DNA of 39,789 nucleotides from Bacteroidaceae bacterium (GTDB taxonomy: Bacteria; Bacteroidota; Bacteroidia; Bacteroidales; Bacteroidaceae), in the NCBI GenBank assembly GCA_017535725.1, contig JAFXTO010000036.1, positions 1-39,789 on the forward strand, in the 5' to 3' direction. Within the stretch, counting starts at the first letter, position 1; every line of letters begins with the position of its first letter. Positions 1 through 8,748 of this stretch are shown piece by piece. A model generated the notes under the pieces. It did no database searches and had not been told where the DNA came from. It saw only the letters and a program-made list of their open reading frames with translations. The position numbers and the translations under genes are program-made.

Positions 1-102
1 GCTGAGTCATTCAATTCGAAAATAAAGGGACTGAGAGCACAAGTGCATGGAGTCAATGACCTTGCCTTCTTCATGTTCCGTTGTGGGAAGATATTTGGTT
101 AG
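1..102 (+). CDS. Transposase, C-terminal end (ISL3/ISAon1-like), cut by window edge
   Basis: Frame 1 is open from the first base to a TAG at 100-102 and encodes 33 residues starting AESFNSKIKGLRAQ and ending FFMFRCGKIFG. The AESFN.KIK...R.Q..GV.D..FF.FR pattern is, from memory, the C-terminal end of DDE transposases of the ISL3 type common in Bacteroidales. Only the tail is visible, so activity cannot be judged. The sequence after the stop (about 104-155) probably contains the end of the element, but I could not find the matching inverted repeat because the other end lies outside the window. Confidence 0.75.
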   Translation, partial: AESFNSKIKGLRAQVHGVNDLAFFMFRCGKIFG

Positions 103-193
103 GCTATGGGGCTATCCACGGAAAATCACACCTGCGCCCAAATTTATCATGAATTAAAGTATCCCTAAGTATCCCAATGTACAAGCATCTTAC

Positions 194-685
194 ACGCGCG
201 CGGGCACGAGAGAGCAGAAAATCTCGTCATTTCGTCACATTCTGACACAATCTATTGTATTCCAATAAAATACTCTGTGACGAAGAGCGTGACGGAGTGT
301 GACGAAGTGACGAAACGCCGCCCTTTCCGACTCCGCACAGCAATAATTCATGGAAAATTCGTGGTTAAATTTGTGGATAATTAATGTGAGAAAAGAAGTA
401 TTGCTGTTGACTACTTGACTAACTGGCGTGAAGGATTCATCATTAAAGATTCATCTTTACATAAATTTATCATGCGCTCGGCTCGAAGAGACGCTTGACA
501 CTTCAAGAATTTAACCATGAATTAATCATAAATTCGGGTGTTTCGTCACTTCGTCACCAAAATATCACCTTCGTCACAACTTTCGTCACACTTATAGGCA
601 TCTAATAATCAGACAGCATACACCTCTTTCACCTCCTTTTGTGACGAAATGACGAGTTTTTCGTTTCATTCGTGCCCGCGCGCGT
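194..685. repeat. Nested inverted repeats made of TGACGAA words
   Basis: The outer arms are 194-239 and 640-685. Each contains a perfect 16-bp match (ACGCGCGCGGGCACGA at 194-209 against its complement at 670-685) and a perfect 17-bp match (223-239 against 640-656), separated by exactly 13 bp in both arms. Inside these, GTGACGAAGTGACGAAAC (299-316) pairs perfectly with 540-557. About a dozen TGACGAA/TTCGTCA words lie within 226-656. The arrangement is seen directly. Its role is unknown; iteron-like protein-binding sites or the ends of a small non-coding element are possible. Confidence 0.8.
475..512 (+). repeat. Intergenic copy of the repeat found in the GH3 gene
   Basis: This stretch starts CGCTCGGC and continues GACGCTTGACACTTCAAGAA, closely matching the first about 38 bases of each 57-bp unit at 21004-21060 and 21061-21117. 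It shows that the GH3 insertion belongs to a dispersed family and is not an ordinary protein duplication. Confidence 0.75.
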
Positions 686-710
686 ACGCGTACGCGAGAG
701 AAAGAGATAA

Positions 711-870
711 CTCAAACACGTAAGGACGAAAACTCAAACACGAAAGGGCGAAAACTCAAACTTGTCTGGACGAAAAGGAAAACACGGACGGACGTGAAGG
801 AAAACACGGACGGACGAGTGAATCGTTTGACAAGAGTCAAACGATTCACGCATCTATATCTGTTGTGCAA
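711..870 (+). repeat. 22-bp tandem repeat plus hairpin, copy 1
   Basis: Four consecutive 22-bp units (720-741, 742-763, 764-785, 786-807) and a partial fifth follow the pattern G(T/G)A.GGACGAAAACTCAAACAC. They run straight into a perfect hairpin with 13-bp arms GTGAATCGTTTGA / TCAAACGATTCAC (818-830, 837-849) and then CATCTATATCT. The same order of parts recurs at 15816-15941. There is no U-tract after the hairpin, so it is not a classical terminator, although it lies 40 bases past the stop of the minus-strand gene at 890. Confidence 0.8.
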
Positions 871-889
871 TTGATCTGGCTGGTATTCC

Positions 890-1534
890 TCATTCCACCA
901 CGACCTTGTACGCGACAATCTGGTCAAGGGCGGCGATGTACTTTTGCACGTAGGTCACTCCTTTGGCTATTCCGTACAACTTATGGTCTCTAATGGCGAC
1001 AACCACTCCATCCGCAAAGACAAAGGAATCATCCTGTTCACACTCCAAGGGTTCATCATTCACGCGGAGGCTAATGGTCTCTGGTTGCAGTCGGTAATAC
1101 CTGAAAGAGCCCATCCGAGTCATCACTTCAAGTGCATTTCCAGACAATCCCGTCACGTACCATGTATAGCGCCGCTGATACCCATATCCATTGGAACGCA
1201 ACGTCAACATCGCTCCCAACTGTGAGTACCAGCCATAGGTCATGGTATCAAATCCGTAGGTGAAGTAATTGTCGTACCCTATGTAGGTATAGTCATCGTT
1301 GAAGGTCAGCAACTCATAGTATCCCGCTTCCACGCTGCCCCACAACCAGCTGCCTTCCAACTTAGCTTCCACGACCTCATTATCCACATCTACGAAAGTG
1401 ATGCTATCCACCTGCTCTATAGGTACGTCCACGTGTGTTCCATCTTTCTGATGAATGCGCACGGCGGTTTGGGCATGAGCATTGACGCCGCATAGCAGCA
1501 ACATCAAAGCGATGAGCATTCGTATCTTCATCAT
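890..1534 (-). CDS. Small exported protein, lipocalin-like middle, unknown function
   Basis: The chosen start is the first of two adjacent ATGs (1534, 1531). The longer frame upstream would overlap queA and place the signal peptide internally. From here the product is 214 aa with a clear signal peptide (MMKIRMLIALMLLLCGVNAHAQ region, cleavage after AHAQ). The mature start, VRIHQKDGTHVDVPIEQVDS, is the 'transmembrane-less' lead segment common on Bacteroidales exported proteins. The middle (roughly residues 55-140) is rich in aromatic beta-strand pattern and resembles a lipocalin-like fold. The C-terminal part resembles a bacterial Ig-like strand pattern. It lies 67 bp downstream of queA in the same direction, so it may be read through from it. 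Function not recognised. Confidence 0.75.
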   Translation of the reverse strand: MMKIRMLIALMLLLCGVNAHAQTAVRIHQKDGTHVDVPIEQVDSITFVDVDNEVVEAKLEGSWLWGSVEAGYYELLTFNDDYTYIGYDNYFTYGFDTMTYGWYSQLGAMLTLRSNGYGYQRRYTWYVTGLSGNALEVMTRMGSFRYYRLQPETISLRVNDEPLECEQDDSFVFADGVVVAIRDHKLYGIAKGVTYVQKYIAALDQIVAYKVVVE

Positions 1535-1601
1535 AAAACCTACTTTGTCTTTTTTCAAGGAATGTCTTTTTTCAAAGGATGTCTCTCTTTGCGGAAACGA
1601 G

Positions 1602-2852
1602 TCAGGGGATAAGGAGGCTGCTGTCACCGTAGCTGAGGAAGCGGAAGTCGTGGTCAAGGGCGTAGCGGTAGATGTCGCGCCAATGTTCACCGCCCACAAA
1701 GGCAGACACGAGCAGGAGGAGGGTGGACTGCGGCTGGTGGAAATTGGTAATCATGCGGCGCACGATATGGTAGTGGTACCCAGGGGCGATGATAATCTGC
1801 GTGGAGGTGTGGAGGGCATCGAGGTGGTGGCGATCCATCCAGCCGAGGATGGCACGGAGAGAATCCATTGATGAATGCCGAACACACTCCTCTTCCATCG
1901 TTCGTCCTTCGTCACTCTCATACGGTTCCCATTGGTGTACTTTCAGGTCCTCTTCGGTGGCTTCGGGGTTCGCAAGGATTTTCTTACCTATATAATATAA
2001 GGATTCGAGGGTGCGGACGCTGGTGGTTCCGACAGCGGTACATTCGCCTCCGTGGTGCAGCAGGGCTTCGACCACGCTGCGGGGGACATAAATCCATTCG
2101 CTGTGCATCTCATGGCCTTCGATGCGTTCACTCTTGACGGGCTTGAAGGTACCGGCACCAACGTGCAGGGTCAGTTCTGCGCGTTGGATGCCTCGGTCAT
2201 CAAGGGCGGCGAGAACAGCTGGGGTGAAGTGAAGACCGGCGGTGGGGGCTGCTACGCTACCCTTAACCTTGGAATAGACGGTCTGGTAGGTGCGAAGGTC
2301 GGAGGCTTCGGTCTTGCGATTGAGGTACGGAGGAATGGGAAGTTCGCCGCAAGCGTCGAGCACCTGCGCCCAGGTGACCTCTTCATGACCCCACGAAAAG
2401 CGGATGAGGTCGGCATCCCCTCGTTCCACCGTCAAAGTCAGCACACGTCCATCCACCTTAATCTCCCGCGTGAGCACACCCGCTTTCCACTTCTTGCTGT
2501 TGCCAACCAGGCAATGCCAAGTGCATTGTCCCGTCTGCTGAAACATCAGCACATAGTCGTGGGGTTCGGCGGGTTCCAGACAAAAGACCTCGATGAGGGC
2601 GCCTGTCTCCTTTCGGAAATGGAGGCGCGCCTGGATGACCCGGGTATTGTTCATCACCAACAACGACCCTGTAGGCAACAGCTCGGGCAAGTCGCGGAAG
2701 TGACGGTGGCTGATGGTGCCGTGGTCATAGATCAGCAGCTTCGATGCATCGCGCTCTGCCAGCGGGTACTTGGCGATACGTTCGTCCGGCAGGTCGTAGG
2801 CGAAGTCGGCTATCTGGATGTCTTTTGGGCTTTTCAATTCTTCAACTTTCAA
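1602..2852 (-). CDS. queA: S-adenosylmethionine:tRNA ribosyltransferase-isomerase QueA
   Basis: QueA transfers the ribosyl part of SAM to preQ1 in tRNA to make epoxyqueuosine in the cytosol. Recognisable family segments include DYPLPDERIA-type N-terminus (here FAYDLPDERIAKYPLAERD), LLVMNNTRVIQARL, PTAGLHFTP, LHVGAGTFKPV and the C-terminal ITNFHQPQSTLLLLVSAFVG. At 416 aa it is longer than the enterobacterial enzyme, mainly because of an extra segment before the C-terminal motif. No ATG precedes the conserved domain. The frame opens with TTG at 2852, or possibly TTG at 2837, both inside a TTGAAA-type repeat tract, so the exact N-terminus is uncertain. It follows the Smr gene by 55 bp on the same strand. 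Confidence 0.93.
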   Translation of the reverse strand: MKVEELKSPKDIQIADFAYDLPDERIAKYPLAERDASKLLIYDHGTISHRHFRDLPELLPTGSLLVMNNTRVIQARLHFRKETGALIEVFCLEPAEPHDYVLMFQQTGQCTWHCLVGNSKKWKAGVLTREIKVDGRVLTLTVERGDADLIRFSWGHEEVTWAQVLDACGELPIPPYLNRKTEASDLRTYQTVYSKVKGSVAAPTAGLHFTPAVLAALDDRGIQRAELTLHVGAGTFKPVKSERIEGHEMHSEWIYVPRSVVEALLHHGGECTAVGTTSVRTLESLYYIGKKILANPEATEEDLKVHQWEPYESDEGRTMEEECVRHSSMDSLRAILGWMDRHHLDALHTSTQIIIAPGYHYHIVRRMITNFHQPQSTLLLLVSAFVGGEHWRDIYRYALDHDFRFLSYGDSSLLIP

Positions 2853-2915
2853 TTTTCAACTTTTCAATACTTCAATATTTCAATCTTTCAACGTTTCAAT
2901 GTTTCAACTATCGAA
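2823..2915. repeat. TTTCAA-type simple repeat tract at the queA start
   Basis: About ten short units of the form TTTCAA or TTCAAT lie in a row between the Smr stop and the queA frame, and extend into the first queA codons. Similar tracts occur at 22516-22545 (complement) and in the tail of the 57-bp GH3 repeat. They look like a common intergenic filler in this genome. Confidence 0.7.
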
Positions 2916-4401
2916 TAGTTACCATAGTGGCTCCGTAGCCATATTTCTGGAAGTTTGCATCCTCGTAGGTGCATGTACGGTAGCGGCGGCGCAGTTCCTT
3001 GATGATGGATTCGCGCAGTACGCCATCTCCTTTGCCGTGGATGAAGACGATTTGCTGCCCCTTCTTGCGGATGTTGCGGTCCATGATGATGCGAAACTCC
3101 GTGAGCTGGGTGTTCAGCAATACGGCGGGCGAGAGCCCTGCGGTGTTGTCGAGGAGCGCATTGATATGGAGGTCAACCTCGAGGATCTCTGCCGAGGACA
3201 GGGGCTGCGCGGAAGAGCGGGGTTGGGTGGAAGAGGCGGGTTGCGAGGAGGGGGCGGGAGGTTGGTTCTTGGCCTGTTGGGCCTGTTGCTTGGCGGCCTG
3301 GGCTTGTAGTTCTGCCTTGAGGGCGCGCTTGGCCGCTTTTAGGGCCTCGCGCTCTTCGGCGCGAGTGCGGGGGGGGATGGAGGGGGAGGGTGTCCCCGTC
3401 GCTGAAGCAACGGGCACGGTGGCCGCAGAAGGAGTGGGAGGGGCAGGGGTATTGGGGTGGGAGGGGGAAGCGGGGGGGACGGGGGAAGTGGGAGGGGCGG
3501 GGGTATTGGGGTGGGAGGGGGAAGCGGGGGGGACGGGGGAAGCGGGGGGGACGGAGGTATTAGGGTGAGAGGGGGAAACGGGGTGGGAAGCGGGTTCCAC
3601 ACCTCTCATTGCATCCAGGACTTCCTCTGCCTCGACGAAGACCTGACGGATGGGGCGGTCGTCGCGAACAATGTCATAGATGAGGGCTGGCTCGCGGAAG
3701 AAGGGCGAGGGTTGGAAGACGTGGAGTTTGTAGAACTTCACCGTATCGAGGCGCAGTTCAACACCCACGGCAGGCTTCAGCAGGTAGGGCTTGTCCTGCT
3801 TCCAGGCAATCAGCTGGACGCTCAGGCGCTGAAGGTCATTGAGGATGCTGCGGTCGAAAGTCTCTAAGAGCTGCTTCGTATTCGGCTCCATGATACCCTG
3901 CCAACGGAGATGCCAGGCGGCTCCCTCGTTGTTGGCCAGCACCACGCTGATGAAGTAGTTGGAGTCATTGATTATGTAAGCCTCAAAGCGGGTGGTGGTG
4001 AGTTCACGGGAGTCCTCGGGGATGAAAGCGAGACAGACGTTCAGCAGCTCCCCTCCCCTACGTTCCTTCGGCTTGGCCTGAAAGGTGAGGGGGCGTTCAC
4101 CCGGCTCGATGTCTTCTTCCTCTGTATCGAGACCGGCATTCACGGCAGCCTTCACACTCTGACGCTCCACGGCAGATGTGGCAGCAGGCTTTTGAGGTTC
4201 TGCGGCGGCAGCAGGCTTCTGTGCCCTGGGTCTCCGCTCGAAGTTGTTTGCATTCGTCTCGATGACCACCACCTGCGAACGCAGCATGGGGATATCAAAT
4301 CCGTCCTCGTCCTTGACGAGCACGACATCTTTTCCTTGGAAGCCAGAGATGACGCCACCTCCGACCTCGTTCAGGAATCTTACCTTTTCACCTATTTGCA
4401 T
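2908..4401 (-). CDS. DUF2027 / Smr domain protein
   Basis: The ATG at 4401 gives 497 aa starting MQIGEKVRFLNEVGGGVISG; the longer frame upstream is AT-rich leader. Residues about 1-60 form a small SH3-like or Tudor-like N-terminus; about 105-265 is the DUF2027 beta-rich domain. About 275-385 is low-complexity Pro/Ser/Ala, including three copies of an 18-residue unit of the SHPNTPAPP type and a Lys/Ala/Gln coiled stretch. The C-terminal about 85 residues are an Smr domain with DLHI and HGKGDGVLR, the motifs of the MutS2-type nuclease. Proteins of this kind are widespread in Bacteroidales and their substrate is unknown. It heads the minus-strand run with queA. The Pro-rich tract corresponds to a 54-bp DNA tandem repeat. 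Confidence 0.9.
   Translation of the reverse strand: MQIGEKVRFLNEVGGGVISGFQGKDVVLVKDEDGFDIPMLRSQVVVIETNANNFERRPRAQKPAAAAEPQKPAATSAVERQSVKAAVNAGLDTEEEDIEPGERPLTFQAKPKERRGGELLNVCLAFIPEDSRELTTTRFEAYIINDSNYFISVVLANNEGAAWHLRWQGIMEPNTKQLLETFDRSILNDLQRLSVQLIAWKQDKPYLLKPAVGVELRLDTVKFYKLHVFQPSPFFREPALIYDIVRDDRPIRQVFVEAEEVLDAMRGVEPASHPVSPSHPNTSVPPASPVPPASPSHPNTPAPPTSPVPPASPSHPNTPAPPTPSAATVPVASATGTPSPSIPPRTRAEEREALKAAKRALKAELQAQAAKQQAQQAKNQPPAPSSQPASSTQPRSSAQPLSSAEILEVDLHINALLDNTAGLSPAVLLNTQLTEFRIIMDRNIRKKGQQIVFIHGKGDGVLRESIIKELRRRYRTCTYEDANFQKYGYGATMVTIR
3432..3598. repeat. 54-bp G-rich tandem repeat inside the Smr gene
   Basis: The landmark TATTGGGG/TATTAGGG occurs at 3450, 3504 and 3558, giving an exact 54-bp period over three units. 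The plus strand carries more than twenty runs of three or more G. The repeat encodes the Ser-His-Pro-Asn-Thr / Pro-Ala-Ser repeats of the linker and keeps the reading frame because 54 is divisible by three. Confidence 0.9.
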
Positions 4402-4425
4402 GGTCTTTTCTTTTAATTTTGGGCG

Positions 4426-4433
4426 CAAAGATA
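4426..4433 (-). promoter_or_regulatory. -7 box for the Smr-queA run
   Basis: CAAAGATA on the plus strand reads TATCTTTG on the minus strand, matching the Bacteroidales TAnnTTTG -7 element, and lies 25 bp upstream of the ATG at 4401. No good TTTG -33 box is evident. Confidence 0.6.
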
Positions 4434-4508
4434 CGGAAAAGTTTAAAGTTTCAGGTTTAAAGTTCAAAGTTTCTGCTTCAATTTGCGACAATAATAACTT
4501 CTTTTCAC

Positions 4509-4516
4509 TATCTTTG
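4509..4516 (+). promoter_or_regulatory. -7 box for tex
   Basis: TATCTTTG followed by CAGC fits the Bacteroidales -7 consensus and lies 22 bp upstream of the tex ATG. TTTG at 4482-4485 could be the -33 box with a slightly long 23-bp spacer. Confidence 0.65.
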
Positions 4517-4538
4517 CAGCTGAAAGACCAATCATTAT

Positions 4539-6683
4539 ATGGAACCAAACATTTTTACCCGCCTCATCGCGGAGCGATTAGGGCTGCGAGAGAACCAAGT
4601 GGAAGGAACGCTGGCCCTGCTGGATGATGGCGCCACCATCCCCTTCATTGCACGTTATAGAAAGGAACGCACAGGCGCGCTGGACGAAGTGCAGATAGCC
4701 GCCATCAGCGAACAGAACGACCGCCTGAAGGAGATAGAGAAACGCAAGGAAACGGTGAGGAAGACCATCACCGAGCTGGGCAAGATGACGCCCGAGCTGG
4801 AACAACGCATCGCCGACTGCTGGGATGCCACGGAGCTGGAAGACATCTACCTCCCCTACAAGCCCAAACGCCGCACCCGTGCACAAGTGGCTCGCGAGCA
4901 GGGTCTGGAACCGCTGGCGACCCTGCTGTTGATGCAGCGCGAGACGAATCCCGAGGCTGCAGCAAGCAAGTTCGTGAAAGGCGAGGTGCCTGATGTAGTT
5001 GCTGCCCTGAAAGGAGCACAGGATATCATTGCCGAGATGGTCAGCGAGGACGAGCGCAGCCGACAGAGCGTACGCGGCAGTTTCCGCCGCACGGCCATCA
5101 TTACCTCCAAGGTTGTCAAGACAAAAGCCGAGACGGACGAGGCACAGAAGTTCTCGGACTACTTCGACTGGAGCGAACCCCTGAAGCGCTGCTCCAGCCA
5201 CCGTCTCCTGGCCATGCGCCGAGGCGAGGCAGAGGGGATTCTGAGGGTGAGTATCACGGTGGATGAAGAAGAGAACGTGGAACGCCTGTCGCGTCAATGG
5301 GTACGTGGTTCCAACGCAAGCTCTCAGTTAGTGGCCGAAGCCGTTAGTGACGGATACAAACGCTTGCTTCAGCCCTCCATCGAGACAGAGTTCGCCGCCC
5401 TCTCCAAGGAGAAAGCCGATGACGAGGCCATCCGCGTCTTTGCCGAGAACCTGCGGCAACTGCTGTTAGGTGCTCCGCTGGGACAGAAGCGAGTGATGGG
5501 TATCGACCCAGGCTTCCGCACAGGTTGCAAGGTCGTCTGCCTGGATGCACAAGGCAACCTGCTCCACCACGAAGCCATCTTCCCCCACCCTCCCGTGCGG
5601 CAAACGGCCAATGCTTTCGAAGCCGTAGCCGGGATGATTAAGAAATACAAGGTGGAGGCGATTGCCATCGGCAACGGCACCGCCAGCCGCGAGACCAAGG
5701 CATTCGTGGAAATGGTCGTGCAGCAAGCCGCCACCCAGCCACGCCCCGGTCTTTTCGTCGTCTCGGAGGATGGTGCCTCGGTCTATTCTGCCTCCAAGGT
5801 GGCACGCGATGAGTTCCCCGATGAGGACGTGACGGTGCGCGGCGCGGTCTCCATCGGACGCCGGCTGATGGACCCGCTGGCAGAACTGGTGAAGATTGAC
5901 CCAAAGAGTATCGGAGTAGGACAATACCAGCACGATGTTGACCAAGGCAAATTGAAGAAGAGTCTGGATCAGACCGTGGAAAGCTGCGTGAACTCCGTAG
6001 GAGTGAACCTGAACACGGCGTCCATCCACCTGCTGACCTACGTCAGCGGACTAGGCCCTGCATTGGCAAAGAACATCGTGGAATACCGCCGCGAGAACGG
6101 AGCCTTCACCAGCCGTGCACAGCTGAAGAAGGTTCCCCGACTGGGACCTGCCGCCTTTGAGCAATGTGCCGGTTTCCTGCGTATCAGCGGAGCCAAGAAC
6201 CCATTGGACAACAGCGCCGTACACCCCGAACGCTATGCCCTCGTGGAACAGATGGCGAAGGATCAAGGCTGCACCGTAGCCGACCTCATCGCACAAAAAG
6301 ACCGTCGCGCACGCGTAGATATAAATAGGTATGTGGACGGCGAAGTGGGACTGCCTACGCTGACCGATATCATGAAGGAACTGGAGAAACCCGGTCGCGA
6401 CCCGCGCGAAGCACTGGAGGAATTTGAGTTCGACAGCCGCGTGGCCTCCATTGATGACCTCGTAGAGGGTATGGAGCTGCCGGGAATTGTGACGAATATC
6501 ACCAACTTCGGCGCCTTCGTGGACATCGGTGTACATCAGGACGGACTGGTCCACATCTCCCAAATGGCCAACCGCCGAATCAACCATCCCTTGGATGTCG
6601 TGAAGCTGCATCAGCACGTCCTTGTCCGCGTCATCGACGTTGACCGGCGCCGCAACCGCATTTCCCTTTCAATGAAAATATAA
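4539..6683 (+). CDS. tex: Tex-family RNA-binding transcription accessory protein
   Basis: The protein is 714 aa, within the normal Tex range. The helical N-terminus has [13 protein letters not shown] and [14 protein letters not shown], hallmarks of Tex. A YqgF/RuvC-like domain begins near residue 320 ([13 protein letters not shown]), a double helix-hairpin-helix spans about 490-545 ([13 protein letters not shown] and [14 protein letters not shown]), and a C-terminal S1 RNA-binding domain occupies about 646-714 ([16 protein letters not shown]). Tex is a cytosolic nucleic-acid-binding factor linked to transcription and RNA quality control. The exonuclease III gene starts 14 bp after the stop, so the two are probably co-transcribed. 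Confidence 0.95.
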   Translation: MEPNIFTRLIAERLGLRENQVEGTLALLDDGATIPFIARYRKERTGALDEVQIAAISEQNDRLKEIEKRKETVRKTITELGKMTPELEQRIADCWDATELEDIYLPYKPKRRTRAQVAREQGLEPLATLLLMQRETNPEAAASKFVKGEVPDVVAALKGAQDIIAEMVSEDERSRQSVRGSFRRTAIITSKVVKTKAETDEAQKFSDYFDWSEPLKRCSSHRLLAMRRGEAEGILRVSITVDEEENVERLSRQWVRGSNASSQLVAEAVSDGYKRLLQPSIETEFAALSKEKADDEAIRVFAENLRQLLLGAPLGQKRVMGIDPGFRTGCKVVCLDAQGNLLHHEAIFPHPPVRQTANAFEAVAGMIKKYKVEAIAIGNGTASRETKAFVEMVVQQAATQPRPGLFVVSEDGASVYSASKVARDEFPDEDVTVRGAVSIGRRLMDPLAELVKIDPKSIGVGQYQHDVDQGKLKKSLDQTVESCVNSVGVNLNTASIHLLTYVSGLGPALAKNIVEYRRENGAFTSRAQLKKVPRLGPAAFEQCAGFLRISGAKNPLDNSAVHPERYALVEQMAKDQGCTVADLIAQKDRRARVDINRYVDGEVGLPTLTDIMKELEKPGRDPREALEEFEFDSRVASIDDLVEGMELPGIVTNITNFGAFVDIGVHQDGLVHISQMANRRINHPLDVVKLHQHVLVRVIDVDRRRNRISLSMKI

Positions 6684-6697
6684 AAACCGAAAATACT

Positions 6698-7453
6698 ATG
6701 AAGTTTATTTCCTGGAACGTCAACGGGCTACGTGCCTGCGACGGCAAAGGCTTCCGCGACATCTTCCGCGAGCTGGACGCCGACTTCTTCTGCCTGCAAG
6801 AGACGAAGATGCAAGAGGGCCAGTTGGACATTGCCTTCGAGGGCTACGAGAGCTATTGGAACTACGCCGAGAAGAAGGGCTACTCTGGCACGGCCATCTT
6901 CACCCGGCACACGCCCCTGAGCGTAAGCTATGGGCTGGGTATCGAGGAACACGACCACGAAGGACGTGTCGTCACACTGGAATACAAGGATTTCTATATC
7001 GTTACCGTCTATACGCCCAACTCACAGGACGGCCTGAAGCGGTTGGACTACCGCATGACGTGGGACGATGTGTTCCGCGAGTACCTCGTAGCGCTGGATG
7101 CGAAGAAGCCCGTACTCGTCTGCGGCGACATGAACGTCGCCCACGAGGAAATCGACCTGAAGAACCCCAAAAGCAACCGTATGAACGCAGGCTTCACGGA
7201 CGAGGAACGTGCCAAGTTCACCACGTTGCTGGAAGCAGGCTTCACCGACACCTGGCGCACCCGTAACCCCGATGTCCGCGATGTCTATTCGTGGTGGAGC
7301 TACCGCTTCCAGGCGCGGCAGAAGAATGCCGGCTGGCGCATCGACTACTGGCTCGTCAGCAACCGCCTCTTCCCACAAGTGACGGACGCCCGTATCCACA
7401 CGGAAATCCTGGGCAGCGACCACTGCCCGGTGGAAGTCGTCGTGGAGTTCTAA
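6698..7453 (+). CDS. xth: Exodeoxyribonuclease III (AP endonuclease)
   Basis: The 251-aa product matches the ExoIII/ExoA family end to end. It has SWNVNGLRA with the substrate Asn, CLQETKM with the metal-binding Glu, [17 protein letters not shown]-like [37 protein letters not shown] with the catalytic Asp and Asn, RIDYWLVS, and the terminal [10 protein letters not shown] with the catalytic His. It repairs abasic sites in base excision repair. It follows tex by 14 bp and converges with the GH53 gene, whose stop lies only 8 bp away. Confidence 0.95.
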   Translation: MKFISWNVNGLRACDGKGFRDIFRELDADFFCLQETKMQEGQLDIAFEGYESYWNYAEKKGYSGTAIFTRHTPLSVSYGLGIEEHDHEGRVVTLEYKDFYIVTVYTPNSQDGLKRLDYRMTWDDVFREYLVALDAKKPVLVCGDMNVAHEEIDLKNPKSNRMNAGFTDEERAKFTTLLEAGFTDTWRTRNPDVRDVYSWWSYRFQARQKNAGWRIDYWLVSNRLFPQVTDARIHTEILGSDHCPVEVVVEF

Positions 7454-7461
7454 TAGATTAG

Positions 7462-8631
7462 CTACTTCGTTGCCCGCTTTTTGCCGTTCGCGACCAAAAT
7501 GCCGTGAGCCGAAGGGAGGGTACGGCGGCCGTTGAGGTCATAGCAGACTTGCTCTTCTGCCTTGTCTGCCGATTGAGCCTGTACCTTGGTGTCCTCGCCC
7601 GCGAAAGCATCGAGGGCGGCAGCAGGACGACCCTGCGAAGTGAACGCTCCCTTATTATAAGCGTTCCATCCCACCGTATTATAATAAGAAGGTTTCCACC
7701 AGCCATACAGTTCCGGTTCCCAGTAGAAGACGCCGGCACAACCATTGGCACCCTTCACCTTGGTCATAAAGTCCGACATCACTTGTGCAGCCAGCGTCTC
7801 GCTGGAGCAATAATAACCGGTCTCAACCACCATCACAGGAACATTGAACTGAGTGGCCAACGTCTGTACATTCGCAGCCGTCTTGCTGTTCTCGTTCTCC
7901 CAAGAGCCTTCGGGGTAATGGGAAAGCCCTATCATATCGAACTTGCCGCCATACTGTTTGAAAGCCTGGAAGAACCAAGCATTGTCATCAGGCCCCTTGT
8001 CGATATGCACAATGACCTGCGCCTGTGGCAGCACGCTCTTCACGGCGTCGTAGCCTGCATTGCTCAGGGCGATGTATCCTTCCCAGGCGGCCTTGCCGTT
8101 CTTGTTCCAGTCTATCTTACCGCTGTTCCAAATCATACCGCTACGTGTCTCGTTGCCCACCTGCACCCATCGTGGTTCTATTTCTTCCTCCTTCAATGCA
8201 GAAAGCACATCTGTTGTATGGTCGGCGACCGCCTGCTTCAGCTGCTCCATCGTATAGGATGCCCACTCAGCAGGCTTTGTCTGGTTGCCGGGATCGGCAA
8301 AGAAATCGCTGTAGTGGAAGTCTATCATCAGGTCCAGCCCTGCCGCCTTAGCCCTACGTGCCTTGGCGAGTACGTCCGCCTTGTCCGACCATGCGCCGTA
8401 GTTCGTCTCGGGATTCACCCAGACACGCAGTCGCACCGCGGTCATACCAATCTGACGCATCAGCGTCATCAGTTCTGTTTCTGTGCCTTGAGCATTGTAG
8501 AAATGCTTTCCGTCGGCTTCCATTTCCGTACACCAGCTGACATCTGCCCCACGGGCGAAGTCCGACTGTGCCATGGCATGCTGTACTGCTCCGGCAGTCA
8601 GCAGAAGGAGTGAGAGGACAATCTTTTTCAT
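7462..8631 (-). CDS. GH53 endo-beta-1,4-galactanase, secreted
   Basis: The chosen ATG at 8631 gives 389 aa with signal peptide MKKIVLSLLLLTAGAVQHAM-AQ. The longer upstream frame runs through the promoter. The GH53 barrel spans about 24-345, with RLRVWVNP, DFHYSDFFADP, the acid/base Glu161 in WVQVGNETRSG and the nucleophile Glu270 in VMVVETGYY. These enzymes cut beta-1,4-galactan side chains of pectin. The tail (about 360-389, YDLNGRR...HGILVANGKK) is the short C-terminal signature found on many exported Prevotella proteins. It stands alone here, 20 kb from the other two GH53 genes, and is transcribed from a divergent promoter shared with the M28 peptidase. Confidence 0.93.
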   Translation of the reverse strand: MKKIVLSLLLLTAGAVQHAMAQSDFARGADVSWCTEMEADGKHFYNAQGTETELMTLMRQIGMTAVRLRVWVNPETNYGAWSDKADVLAKARRAKAAGLDLMIDFHYSDFFADPGNQTKPAEWASYTMEQLKQAVADHTTDVLSALKEEEIEPRWVQVGNETRSGMIWNSGKIDWNKNGKAAWEGYIALSNAGYDAVKSVLPQAQVIVHIDKGPDDNAWFFQAFKQYGGKFDMIGLSHYPEGSWENENSKTAANVQTLATQFNVPVMVVETGYYCSSETLAAQVMSDFMTKVKGANGCAGVFYWEPELYGWWKPSYYNTVGWNAYNKGAFTSQGRPAAALDAFAGEDTKVQAQSADKAEEQVCYDLNGRRTLPSAHGILVANGKKRATK

Positions 8632-8664
8632 ACGTTGGATTTGATTCCTTTGTCGTTTAGCGGG

Positions 8665-8672
8665 ACAAAAGT
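8665..8672 (-). promoter_or_regulatory. -7 box for the minus-strand GH53 gene
   Basis: CAAAAGTA on the plus strand reads TACTTTTG on the minus strand, a good TAnnTTTG box 34 bp upstream of the ATG. Confidence 0.6.
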
Positions 8673-8748
8673 AGTAATAAAACCTCGAACCGTCGCACTC
8701 TTTCCCGCTTTTCTTCACTTTTTTGGCTGCAAATTGGGAGAAAATGAC

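Larger units (their letters stand above)
103..889. other. Gene-free accessory strip with several repeat families
   Basis: No convincing coding sequence is present. The strip holds the presumed transposon end, AT-rich patches with repeated forms of 'catgaattaa', a nested inverted-repeat field (194-685), one copy of a dispersed repeat also seen inside the GH3 gene (475-512), and a 22-bp tandem repeat with a hairpin (711-870). Its position next to a transposase and the mix of repeats suggest a tolerated insertion zone. Confidence 0.7.

Noticed and set aside
720-817. 22-bp repeats as a CRISPR array
   Set aside because: Units abut directly with no spacers, and no cas genes are nearby.
818-849. 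Rho-independent terminator for the gene at 890-1534
   Set aside because: The stem is perfect but no T-run follows on either strand, and it is part of a repeated element.
944-1225. 93-codon plus-strand frame opposite the small exported protein
   Set aside because: The minus strand has a signal peptide and typical lead segment; the plus frame has neither.
2052-2918. 288-codon plus-strand frame opposite queA
   Set aside because: Runs through the TTTCAA repeat tract and has no family signature; QueA on the other strand is unambiguous.
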